26,928 bases of DNA from Phaeoceros laevis. Lineage: Eukaryota; Anthocerotophyta; Anthocerotopsida; Notothyladales. The notes beneath the pieces were generated by a model. That model worked only from the letters and a program-made list of their open reading frames with translations, had not been told where the DNA came from and did no database searches. The stretch spans positions 1-26,928 of the forward strand of contig JBNGIQ010008831.1 of assembly GCA_049999765.1 (NCBI GenBank), written 5' to 3'. This document shows, piece by piece, positions 17,551-26,092 of the stretch. Every line of letters begins with the position of its first letter. Within the stretch, counting starts at the first letter, position 1. The position numbers were made by a program, and so were the translations under genes.

Positions 17551-18047
17551 GGTGCGAGCGCCGGCGGCCATGGCGGCTATGGCAGGGGTTTGCATCGAGC
17601 CATGGCCGTGAGAATGCGATAGTGGCTGGCGGTGCAAGGTGAAGGCATCAGGCGGCCGGAGGAGCTGTGACGGGCAGCGGTGTGCCAGCAACAGCTGCAA
17701 GAGAGGCTAGCAAGAGCAGCAGTAGCTGCATCGAGCCGTGGAGACGGCAGCAGGACTTGCACTAGATCTGGCCGTGAGCTAGGAGACGGCGGGGCGACCC
17801 GATTGAGCTGCAGGGGCACGGCGTGAGAGAGAGCCGCATGAGCGGCTGCAGGCCGTGAAGCCACAACAGGCCGCGCGAGGGCGCATCAGGCCGAAGATGA
17901 GGTGCTGGTGGCGGCACGAGGCCATCGTCGGCCAGGTCAGGCAACAGCAGCCCCGCCCAGGCTGCAGGCCGTGCTAGGAGGCAGCCGGCCAGGCCGCAAC
18001 AAGGCGGCGCAATCAGCCGCCTTGCGAGAAGGCAGCAGCAGGTAGAG
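17551..18047 (+). other. GC-rich leader downstream of the short LTR
   Basis: About 500 bp of GC-rich, CAG/GCC-rich sequence with repeated words such as GCATCGAGCC and GGCCGTGA. There is no plus-strand coding frame of note. The minus-strand frames here look like composition artefacts. It is probably the untranslated leader of the truncated Copia-3-type element. Confidence 0.45.
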
Positions 18048-18303
18048 TGCGAATAGATTGTTGGATCTTTTAGCAGAAATTGAATTAAGTAAAAAAGATA
18101 CATTGGCCGTGTGGCCTTCCAGCCTTATGGCTGGTGTCCGTGAGCGGGTACGACCGTTCTCAGGGGTGTGAAGGCCAACCGCCATAGGGTGCGTATGAAA
18201 CGCTCCCAGCGTTTCATCTATATTCTAATTATCTAAGTAACGATAATAACTTAATCAAAACCTAATCTACTCGAACCGTGCCCTAATGGCTGGGTTCTTC
18301 CTA
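18048..18303 (-). repeat. Copia-2 3' LTR
   Basis: 256 bp. Read on the minus strand it begins TAGGAAGAACCC and ends TTCGCA, again TA...CA termini. Contains the palindrome GAAACGCTCCCAGCGTTTC. Confidence 0.92.
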
Positions 18304-18313
18304 CTCCCACTTA
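18304..18313 (-). other. Copia-2 polypurine tract
   Basis: The minus strand reads TAAGTGGGAG immediately before the 3' LTR, identical to Copia-1. Confidence 0.8.
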
Positions 18314-18408
18314 GATAGGTTTTGTTTTGAGCATGCTGCACTTTGCGCTCCCGGCTTCAGTCTTCACACTTGTCCGCCGTGAGCGCCGCCGTGCTGCAGC
18401 TGCGCATA

Positions 18409-18854
18409 ATGGAGATGCTGCCAGGTTTTCTGTGTACCATGTTGTTGTTGGCAGCTGTGTTGATGTTTGTAATGCGCCGCCGCCGCTGTCCATGTTCTCT
18501 ATGCGCCGGATTGTCCAAGCTTCACAGTGCAAAGGCAGAGTTGGAGATTGCGCATGCCCGCTGGAGGCTGCTCAAAGGTTTCCCGAGGCTACTGCCGGAC
18601 GCGCCATTCCGCATGCTACCCAACTGTATGGATAAGTTCCTGTACGCGGGCTCCGAGTTCTCAGAGGATGGAAGGCTCATCATCCGCTATGGTGTGCTTC
18701 CGTATTGTGTTCTTCCAGACTTCCACTTGCGCTGTTGGCTTGGTTTGCTGATAGCTCCCACTGACCCTTTTCTCGGGTGCGTCTGTGTGCAGAGCCTTGG
18801 CACAGATGTGCCACCGTGATGCCAACCCGGCGATTCAAGGAGAGAGATGCATGA
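18409..18854 (+). CDS. antisense two-exon accessory gene of Copia-2 (TM + Cys protein, family not recognised)
   Basis: Spliced model 18409-18691 and 18793-18854, ~114 aa. The donor is TATG|GTGTGC at 18692 and the acceptor GTGTGCAG ends at 18792 (101-bp intron, phase 1). The ATG at 18409 is where homology to the Copia-1 copy starts. A hydrophobic segment (LPGFLCTMLLLAAVLMFVM) is followed by RRRR, predicting a single membrane pass with the rest inside. Then come PCSLC, AELEIAHARW, PRLLPDAPF, LPNCMDKF, AGSEF and GRLIIRY. Exon 2 gives EPWHRCATVMPTRRFKERDA. Four cysteines are shared with the Copia-1 protein (PCxxC, PNCMD, EPWxxC), so metal binding or disulfides are possible. The gene ends 40 bp from the pol stop, convergent. 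No family is recognised. It could be a captured host gene or an antisense regulator. Confidence 0.75.
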
Positions 18855-18893
18855 CAGTCAGACTTGCCTACCTATCTTCTGAGTGCAGGACTA

Positions 18894-21800
18894 CTATGGA
18901 CTCTCAGCCAGTCCCGTAGCTTTATAGAACTTGTCGTGTTTGTCCTTTGACAGAGCCTTGGTCAGCACATCAGCCACATTGTCGTTAGTGGGCACATACT
19001 GCAGATTTGCTTGACCATTAGAGATCACTTGCCTTATGAAGTGATGCTTTATCTCTATGTGCTTAGTCCTAGCGTGCATTACTGGATTCTGAGCTAGTGC
19101 TATGGCCGACTGATTGTCGCATAGCAGTAGCGTTGCTGCATTCTGTGCTTCACCTAGGGATGCTAACAACTGCCTTGTGTGAATGATCTCTTGTGATGCA
19201 GTGGCTGTCGCTGCATACTCAGCTTCGGTGGAGGACAATGCCACCACCTGTTGTTTCTTGCTGTACCAAGAGACAGCTATTGAATCCCATTCACTCGTTC
19301 CAAGTAGCAAGCAGTTGGCTGATATGGACTTACGAGTGTCACTATCCGATGCCCAGTCAGCATCAGAGAAGCAAGTGAGTAATAGCTGCTCAGGCCTCTT
19401 CCTGTATACTAGCCCAAGCTTAGGCGTTCCTTTCAAATAACGAAATATGCGCTGTACTGCTGTCCAGTGGGGTGTTCCATAACATGTAAGAAATTGGGAG
19501 GTTACTCCCATTGAATGTGACAGATCTGGACGAGTGCAATTTCGGCAGTAGATCAAGGAAGCCACAGCTGGACGATACGGGACCTTCTCCATTTGTAGTC
19601 TTTCTGCCTCTGAGGTGGGTGACTGCTCTTTACTTAGTTTCTCTCCTACTGCCATAGGTGTTGGAGCGGGCTTGCAGTCACTCATCCTGAATCTTGCCAG
19701 AATTTGACTAATGTATTGTGTCTGACGCATAAGAATGGAGTGTGTGGCAAAGGACTGGATGATCTCAATACCAAGGAACCAAGTCAACTTGCCGAGGTCC
19801 GTCATCAAAAACTCAGAGGTAAGTATACTTTTTACCTTAGCCATAAGTTTAGGATGACTTGATATTATAACTGCATCATCCACGTAAAGTGCAAGGAATA
19901 CAACTCCATTTCCATCCTCCATCTTGTAGACATTAGAGTCAGCTTCACTTTGAACAAATCCTGACTTCTTCAGGTAGGTGTCGATTCTATTATACCATGC
20001 ACGTGGAGACTGTTTTAGCCCGTATATTGTCTTAACCAGTTTGCAAACTTTCTCTGGATGTTTTGGGTCTACAAACCCCTCTGGCTGACTCATATATATG
20101 GTTTCCTCTAGGGTACCGTTAAGAAAAGCAGTCTTAACGTCCATATGTTCCATGGCCAAGTCTCTTTGTGCAGCAATAGCAAATAGAGTCCTTACTGAGG
20201 TAACCCTTACGACTGGAGAAAATGTTTCCGTGTAGTCAAGTCCCTCGACTTGACTGTAGCCTCGAGCTACCAACCTTGCTTTATATCTGGCAATAGACCC
20301 ATCAGCAGCAAGCTTCTTTTTGAATACCCATTTACAACTTACCGCTTTTCTGCCAGGAGGCAAGTCCTCTAACTTCCATGTGCCGTTATCTATCAAGGAC
20401 TGATATTCGGAATCTATGGCCACCTTCCATTTTGCTGATTCTGACGAGTTCATAGCCTCCTTGTAGGAAAGTGGCTCGCCAAGACTTTCTGGATTAATGT
20501 CCTCTTGAACAAGGAACGATGAGTATGTTAAAGGCTTGTTTACCCACTCATCCGGAGAGACAGTGTGATGGCGAGAGCTCCTTCATAGCTGTGGTGCCTC
20601 ATGCTGGTCGTCATTGCTGGCCAGCACAAGAGAAAGCTGCTCCTCCTCAGATCCAGAATCAGCTATGGGTTCGTGATCATCATCCGAGGTGGCTGCATGA
20701 GTAGATGAGATACCCTCATTAGCAGTGCCGTATTCCTCCGTTCCAGGAACTCCATCGTCATCAGGGAACACACTAATAGGTGATTGTGGGGCTGTTGGTG
20801 CAGATGGAGGCAGCTGGACTTGAGGAGTGAAGGGCACAACCTCTGGAGTGATAGTCACGGCTGCAGGCTCCAAGTCTGGAGCATCCAGACCTGACTCACT
20901 TGATGAGGGTTCGTCCTGGCTGACAGGCTGCAGTGGAGCTGAAGGGCAGGTCAGCAACAGCTGTTCATGGAAAATGACACTGCGTGAGTGTGTGACTGCC
21001 CGGGTATCAGGGTCAAAGAGCTTATATCCTTTAATCCCGTCTGTATAACCAATGAATACAAACTTCCTCGCTTTATAATCAAGCTTCACCCGCTGGTCTT
21101 CGGATAAATGGGCATATGCAGGAGACCCAAATATTCGAAGATGGTTAATGCGAGGTTTGTATGTAGTCCAGCGCTCATAAGGCGTAGCATCTGGAAATAC
21201 ACTGGTGGGGAGCCTATTACGTATGTAGGCTGCAGCAGATACAGCCTCGGCCTAGTAGCCGCGTGATAAGCCAGCTTGTTTAAGCATTGCTTTAGCTTGC
21301 TCTTGAATATGCCGGTTGCTAATCTCAGCAACAGGGTTCTGAGAAGATGTATATGGAGTAGTCAACTGGCGAGCAATACCATGACGTTAGCAGAAGGCAA
21401 CAAAGGCATCCGAGGTATATTCCCCGCCGTTGTCACTCCTTAGAATCTTAAGCCGGCCTCCAGTATGTCTTTCTGCATAGGTTACATACTCTTCGAAGCA
21501 TTCCAGTGCCTGACTTTTCTGCTTGATAAGGTACACTACGATATACCTACTCCAATCATCGATGAATGATAGGAAATATCGTGCACCACCAAATGACACT
21601 GTGGACATGGGACCACAGATGTCGGAGTGAACAAGTTCCAAAACTCGTGTGGCCCTCATAGGATTCCTGTCCTTATATGGAGCTCGGTGGTGCTTGCCGA
21701 AAACGCAAGCCTCACAGAATTGTTTGTCAGCAAATTTCAACATAAACTTTTCTCTGTAAAGTATGTTGCTGCTTACCATAGATTTAAGCTTATCAAAGTT

Positions 21801-22436
21801 CGTATGGCCTAGATGGCAGTGCCATAACATGGTGTCCCTCTCAGCCACTTGTGCTTGTGTCAGGTGAACTGATGGATTGCATAACTTATACTGGATATCC
21901 AGCTGATACAAATTATGCGTGGGAGTGCCAATAGCCACAATGTTGCCATTGGACTGCCTGTCTGTGACATGGCATTCATCATCAGTAAAGGCTTTGCTCA
22001 ACATATGTTGTGTATCCAGGAGGTAGACTGAAATAAGGTTCTTTACCATAGCTGGTACATGCAGCACTTCTACTAGATCAATGACTGCCCCGCTGGTAAG
22101 TAGTACAGGTACTGAACCTATACCTACTATAGGAAGGCCATGGTCATCTCCTAACAACACAATTTGTCCTCTTGGAACTTTCCTATAGGAAGAGAAGGCA
22201 GACTGTGTATGACATATATGAGAGGAGGCACCCGAATCAAGATACCATGCATGCCGGAACTGTGGTGTAGATACCATGTAAACAGCAAGCAGGGTTGGTG
22301 ACTTGCGCACTGCCACATTACTTTCTGGTGGAGCAGTACGACGAGGCTCATTTGCCTTCTTTTTACGGCAGTCAGATTCCCAATGTCCAGGAATAAGACA
22401 CCAATTGCAAGCACCTTTCCTTTTAGTAGAAGCTTA
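18894..22436 (-). pseudogene. Copia-2 pol (protease, integrase, RT, RNase H), nearly intact with a few stops
   Basis: In one minus frame: TAA at 22434-22436, then the zinc knuckle (listed with gag) and protease WYLDSGASSHICH. The integrase follows with HCHLGHTNFDKL ... FCEACVFGKHHR, HSDICGPMS, LRSDNGGEYTSDAF and NPVAE (the catalytic D, D, E are all present). A TAA at 21384 and a TAG near 21252 (in RGY-stop-AEAVSA, probably Trp) interrupt it. A Ser/Glu-rich linker ends in TGA at 20580. RT and RNase H are then open for 519 codons (20453-18894) with LALYVDDAVIISS, DADWASDSDTRKS and SSTEAEY. Three of the stops fit single C-to-T or G-to-A changes. It looks recently disabled. Confidence 0.92.
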
Positions 22437-23547
22437 TGTGTTAGGCCTTCGTTTGTTAGAGTTGCTCCCACTTGAATTGTACTGTCCTTGGCCAGGCTGA
22501 CGGAATGGCTGCCTCTTGGGGCCCTTGTTTGCATACAAGACCCGATTAGAAGGCTCTCCTCTGGAGGAGTTACCAGTCCTGCTAGACATCCTTGTGGATT
22601 CCTCCTCCAGGAGGGCACTAATAGTATCTGACAGTACCACTGCAGGTACTTGTCCTGCAGGTGTGGCTTGAGCAATGTTCCTCAAGTGTGTAGAGTGGTT
22701 ACTTACGAAAGTCCTATAACTGTCAGGCAGTGACAGAAGCAAGGCTACTGCTGCATTCATCTCGGTGGTTGTTGTGCCACTAGAGGTAAGCTTCGACCTC
22801 AATGTCCTGAATTTGATGATATGTTGTTCAACCGACTCATTCTCTCTCATTTTAAGGTTATAGAATGCTCGTGTTGCGCATACCATAGATGAGCCATTCG
22901 TGACTCGATATATCTGGGCCAAGGAGTCCCAAACTGCCTTGGTTGTTTCAGCATCCTGAGTGTGATGCATCATAGACCCGTCTAGTGCAGACTGTATAAT
23001 GCCAAGTGAACGCAAATCTCGTTTGACCCATGCGTCAACATTTGCTTGTGTTGCACCAGCTGTTCCAACCACAGGTTTGGCTTCTGTTCCAGTTACTACA
23101 GGCCATAGGTCATGCTCCTTGAGGATGGTTTGGACTCTTAATGCCCAAATGTCATACTGGGACCCGCTGAAGCGGTCCTTTTCTTTAAAATCAATTTTCA
23201 TGTTGTTAACAGTGGTGTTATTATTGGTAATAGCACCTTGAGCCATATTATGTATAGCTTGAGAAGCAAGGGACGCTCTTAATGCATGTGCTAACAAGGT
23301 TGCCCTTGTGGCTTGTTGTGCCTGCTGAGCATGTAGGTTTTGTGCCCTTGTTCTTGGCCCTTGTGGCCTCAGTTGTGTATTGCCAGAAATGCCAAGAGGG
23401 TCTTCCGGCAAAAAAAACAGCAAGGCCTCTACCAGCAGCAGTTCCACGGCCAGCTACAGTTCCTCTGCCCGCCCCAGTGCCTCTGCCGGCACCAGTACCT
23501 CTTCCAGTTTGTCGTGAATTATATTGTCCACGCCCTCGATGTGACAT
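22400..23547 (-). pseudogene. Copia-2 gag with homopolymer frameshift
   Basis: It starts MSHRGRGQYN at 23547 with a Gly/Arg-rich N-terminus (repeated GRGTGAGRGT). At an 8-base A run on the plus strand (23410-23417) the frame changes and continues PEDPLGISGNTQLRPQ. The capsid-like region (MKIDFKEKDRFSGSQYDIWA, LLLSLPDSYRTFVSNHSTHL) is then open to the TAA at 22434. Just beyond that stop, in frame, is the zinc knuckle CNWCLIPGHWESDC. One indel and one stop therefore separate this copy from an intact gag. The Copia-1 gag has the same domains. Confidence 0.88.
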
Positions 23548-23556
23548 CCGAGGAAC

Positions 23557-24216
23557 TCAGGTATATAGTCTAGTATAGGGACTCTCTGATAGGAAAGCCA
23601 GATCCACTGCTTGAGTTCTTAGAGAAGCCATTTCGTGAACTCCAATATAACCTGGATGCACCTTGATGACGTCGTGTCTTTTTACTTGTTTTAGGTGTAG
23701 AGGTTGTGGAGTGAAGACACAAAACTCAATTCGTTCAGCAAGGTATTCAAGTCTTCTGCTATTGCCTACGACTCTATCAACAAGATCACGCAATTGATCT
23801 CTAGTGCGGCTGCCTACTGACTTAATCAGTTTATAAAGCTCGACCAGGAGTTGATCACTTGGTGACGGGAATGAATCATACACAGCAGCACACTCAAAAC
23901 ACAGAGGTGAACCTCTATCTGACAGTCTTTGACTTGCTGCGTTTGAAATGCGCTGTGCTCTATCTATTTTTCTTCGGACTTTTTGTTTGTGATACGCTAA
24001 TGGATCTCTAGAACCTGATGGTGCCTGACGGTAAGTTGGTCTTGTGCAGGTAGCAGGTTTAGATTTTCTATCATCAGCTAAGATGTAGTCTATCAATTTC
24101 TGATGTTCAGCAATGCCTTCAATGATTGCTTGGTTATGTGCCAAGACTTCAGCACTAGTTTTTGGAAGCGCAAAGTCACCAGGCAAGATAACACTCCTGT
24201 TCTTGTGCCTAGGCAT
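23557..24216 (-). CDS. Copia-2 ORF0b: 219-aa leader ORF, function unknown
   Basis: An open frame from the ATG at 24216 (MPRHKNRSVILPG) to a stop 10 bp before the gag start. Visible parts: a basic middle (HKQKVRRKIDRAQR), a CxxC motif (PLCFECAAVYDS), a heptad-like helical stretch (LLVELYKLIK, RDQLRDLVDRVV, RRLEYLAERIEF) and a basic KQVKRH. The C-terminal half has a recognisable counterpart in Copia-1 (12433-12826). That conservation argues for a real protein encoded in the leader of this Copia lineage. The known gag/pol domains do not account for it. Translation of the downstream gag would need re-initiation or splicing. Confidence 0.65.
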   Translation of the reverse strand: MPRHKNRSVILPGDFALPKTSAEVLAHNQAIIEGIAEHQKLIDYILADDRKSKPATCTRPTYRQAPSGSRDPLAYHKQKVRRKIDRAQRISNAASQRLSDRGSPLCFECAAVYDSFPSPSDQLLVELYKLIKSVGSRTRDQLRDLVDRVVGNSRRLEYLAERIEFCVFTPQPLHLKQVKRHDVIKVHPGYIGVHEMASLRTQAVDLAFLSESPYTRLYT

Positions 24217-24221
24217 GTCGC

Positions 24222-24398
24222 CTACTGATAGTAATGGTAGATTGCGTCTGCCATGAATGATTCTGCTTTGACGCCTAATCTGGCCAGTGCGACTCCTAGA
24301 GCAGTCATGAAATTTCTGAATCTTTCATGACTGTAGGTTCTAATGCATTCTTTGGTTGTGCAGAAATCGCAGGGGCCACGCAGGTCGTCAGAATTCAT
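24222..24398 (-). CDS. Copia-2 ORF0a: 58-aa leader ORF with Cys cluster
   Basis: The ATG (24398) directly abuts the PBS. The protein opens MNSDDLRGPCDFCTTKECIR, then HERFRNFMTALGVALARLG and KAESFMADAIYHYYQ. Copia-1 ORF0a matches in the cysteines (CX2CX4C), the IR..S.E.FR segment, the AL.VAL.R.G helix and AESF. It ends 5 bp before ORF0b in another frame. In both elements the sequence just before MPR looks like a 3' splice site (CTATCAG here, TTATTCAG in Copia-1), so ORF0a could also be read as part of a leader intron. The function is unknown. Confidence 0.6.
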   Translation of the reverse strand: MNSDDLRGPCDFCTTKECIRTYSHERFRNFMTALGVALARLGVKAESFMADAIYHYYQ

Positions 24399-24411
24399 GG
24401 CTCTGATACCA
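24399..24411 (-). other. Copia-2 primer binding site (iMet-tRNA)
   Basis: The minus strand reads TGGTATCAGAGCC directly next to the 5' LTR, a perfect match to the common plant Copia iMet primer site. Confidence 0.92.
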
Positions 24412-24667
24412 TGCGAATAGATTGTTGGATCTTTTAGCAGAAATTGAATTAAGTAAAAAAGATACATTGGCTGTGTGGCCTTCCAGCCTTATGGCTGGTG
24501 TCCGTGAGCGGGTATGACCGTTCTCAGGGGTGTGAAGGCCAACCGCCATAGGGTGCGTATGAAACGCTCCCAGCGTTTCATCTATATTCTAATTATCTAA
24601 GTAACGATAATAACTTAATCAAAACCTAATCTACTCGAACCGTGCCCTAATGGCTGGGTTCTTCTTA
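24412..24667 (-). repeat. Copia-2 5' LTR
   Basis: 256 bp, differing from the 3' LTR by three transitions. Two are at CpG, with TG/CA in this copy. Confidence 0.92.
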
Positions 24668-24693
24668 GGACATAGCCTTAGAGTGTAGCAAAC

Positions 24694-25001
24694 CATGATT
24701 GTTGAGTTTGGACTAGTTGCCGCATCTACTAGTCCAGTGCCCACAGCGTGAAGTGTTCCATACATCTCGATGTTTCCTCCATAATTATGGAGCATACACC
24801 TTCGCAAACGAAATGGCGGAATGTAAAATTCATTGTAAGTGAGTATACAAGGAACCGTTTGCTGCTTTGACTAGACAGTATTCCCACTCACCAGATGTAA
24901 GGGACACCATATAAATTTTCAGAGTGCAACCACATTGGCTTAACGTCTACAAACAGATCTAGGACAATCATCTTGCCCATTGGAACTGGGTGCACCAAGG
25001 C
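24694..25001 (-). CDS. alpha-N-acetylglucosaminidase (NAGLU, GH89)-like, two internal exons
   Basis: Exon A (25001-24892) follows an acceptor TGCTTGCAG and encodes [20 protein letters not shown] and [10 protein letters not shown]. It ends at GTGAGT, splitting a Trp codon. Exon B (24799 to about 24694) follows TTGCGAAG and encodes [20 protein letters not shown], then [11 protein letters not shown]. The 92-bp intron keeps the frame. VLDLF, PYIWCMLHN and GGN are hallmarks of NAGLU, the lysosomal/vacuolar GH89 glycosidase. Exon B ends in a weak GTTTGC donor or runs into non-homologous sequence 26 bp before the Copia-2 LTR. No other exon of this gene is seen, so this is either a fragment or a gene with very large transposon-filled introns. 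Confidence 0.85.
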
Positions 25002-25975
25002 CTGCAAGCAAGAGATTTTTAGTAAGCTAGAAATCCTTTAAGCTTGTGAAGAACTGCAGTAAAACACTGCAACACAGACATGATGAAGGCCAAGACCAAC
25101 CTAGATCTGAGGAGGGTTCCAGAACACCGCATCTGAAGAGAAAAGCCAGCCCTGCATGCATGTATGTGAGATTTGATGGCAGCAACCCATATAATTCTTA
25201 CTCATGGAGCATGAGCAGCGAGAGCACTTGCATTAGCCATATTGCATCTTTGTCTCCGGTGCTCATGACTTCATAAACTGCTGCACCTAGGCTCGTGCAC
25301 CCATGGCCTCATAAACTACTGCACCAGTGCCCCTTGTACAGTAGAAAGCAATTTCTAGTCTACATGTCGGCATGTATCTGTTAACTGACTGTTTAAGCAC
25401 CCCGGATACATGTAGCATCTTCCGATACGAACGTAAATGTATGTTAAATGGAACGTCATCAGACCAACCCCGACAAAACTTGGGAGATCAAGATGATCAC
25501 GAAGACCACATCTTTCCAAATGCCCTACAATGATGTTGCGTTGTCTTAGACGTAGAGAGCAGGAAGTCCTGCTACCCCTGATTAGAGCTGGCTAAACTTC
25601 CACTGCATGCGCAAAACGTGACCTCGTAAGCAGTACCTTTTAACAGCTGAAGAGGCCGTCACGTTGTCATTGGCAAAACCAAGCTGAAGCTCAACACCCT
25701 GACATCCATCCAAAAACTTCAGAATCGCCAAAAATCAAATGCAAAAAAATAGATTCAACACATTGTACAGACAAGGGCACACCTGGCCCAATGCTTGCTG
25801 CTAGAGAGCTCTTAAAACACCTTCTTTGAGATCGGTGGGCATTGCATGCCTGATTGAATGCAAACAATGCCAAATATCAGATACAGACACTGTCCAGGCC
25901 TCAAGGGATCATTCTCATGTGGCAACCTTGCACTGCTGTGGTGGCCCACCTTATGTCATCTGGGAATGTTTGTGC
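25002..25975. other. non-coding stretch between NAGLU exons and Copia-3 LTR
   Basis: No supported gene or further NAGLU exon found on either strand. Frames of 60-76 codons here are featureless. It is probably intron or intergenic sequence. Confidence 0.45.
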
Positions 25976-26079
25976 TGTTAAAATGGGAGGGGTTAGGGCA
26001 ACCGTGCCCTAGCTCTCTTCATATATGATATTGAGTAACACAGTTTAGCGTAACTCAGTAATGAGCTTGATTTCTAACA
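25976..26079 (-). repeat. Copia-3 3' LTR
   Basis: 104 bp. Minus strand TGTTAGAAATC ... ATTTTAACA, canonical TG...CA. It matches the plus-oriented LTR at 17436-17537 apart from a few changes (ATGAAG/ATAAAG and a short C/T-run length difference). Confidence 0.88.
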
Positions 26080-26090
26080 CTCCCCCTCAA
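26080..26090 (-). other. Copia-3 polypurine tract
   Basis: The minus strand reads TTGAGGGGGAG directly before TGTTAG, a common plant Copia PPT. Confidence 0.85.
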
Positions 26091-26092
26091 GC

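Larger units (their letters stand above)
18048..24667 (-). mobile_element. Copia-2: complete LTR retrotransposon, minus orientation
   Basis: 256-bp LTRs at 18048-18303 and 24412-24667 differ at three sites, so it is young. The PBS adjoins the right LTR and the PPT the left one. Internal order (minus): ORF0a, ORF0b, gag, protease, integrase, RT, RNase H, then a convergent plus-strand spliced gene. The layout equals Copia-1, although the LTR sequences are unrelated by eye. No target duplication is visible (TAGAG on the left, GGACA on the right). gag-pol carries four stops and one frameshift. Confidence 0.92.

Noticed and set aside
17577-18103. minus frames of 95-113 codons in the GC-rich leader, one beginning MYLFYLIQFLL
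   Set aside because: The same N-terminal residues appear at 24467 because both read the Copia-2 LTR. The rest is composition bias.
25890-25960. possible further NAGLU exon on the minus strand (a VQG-containing frame)
   Set aside because: Only a few residues loosely resemble the family, with no convincing splice sites or frame.
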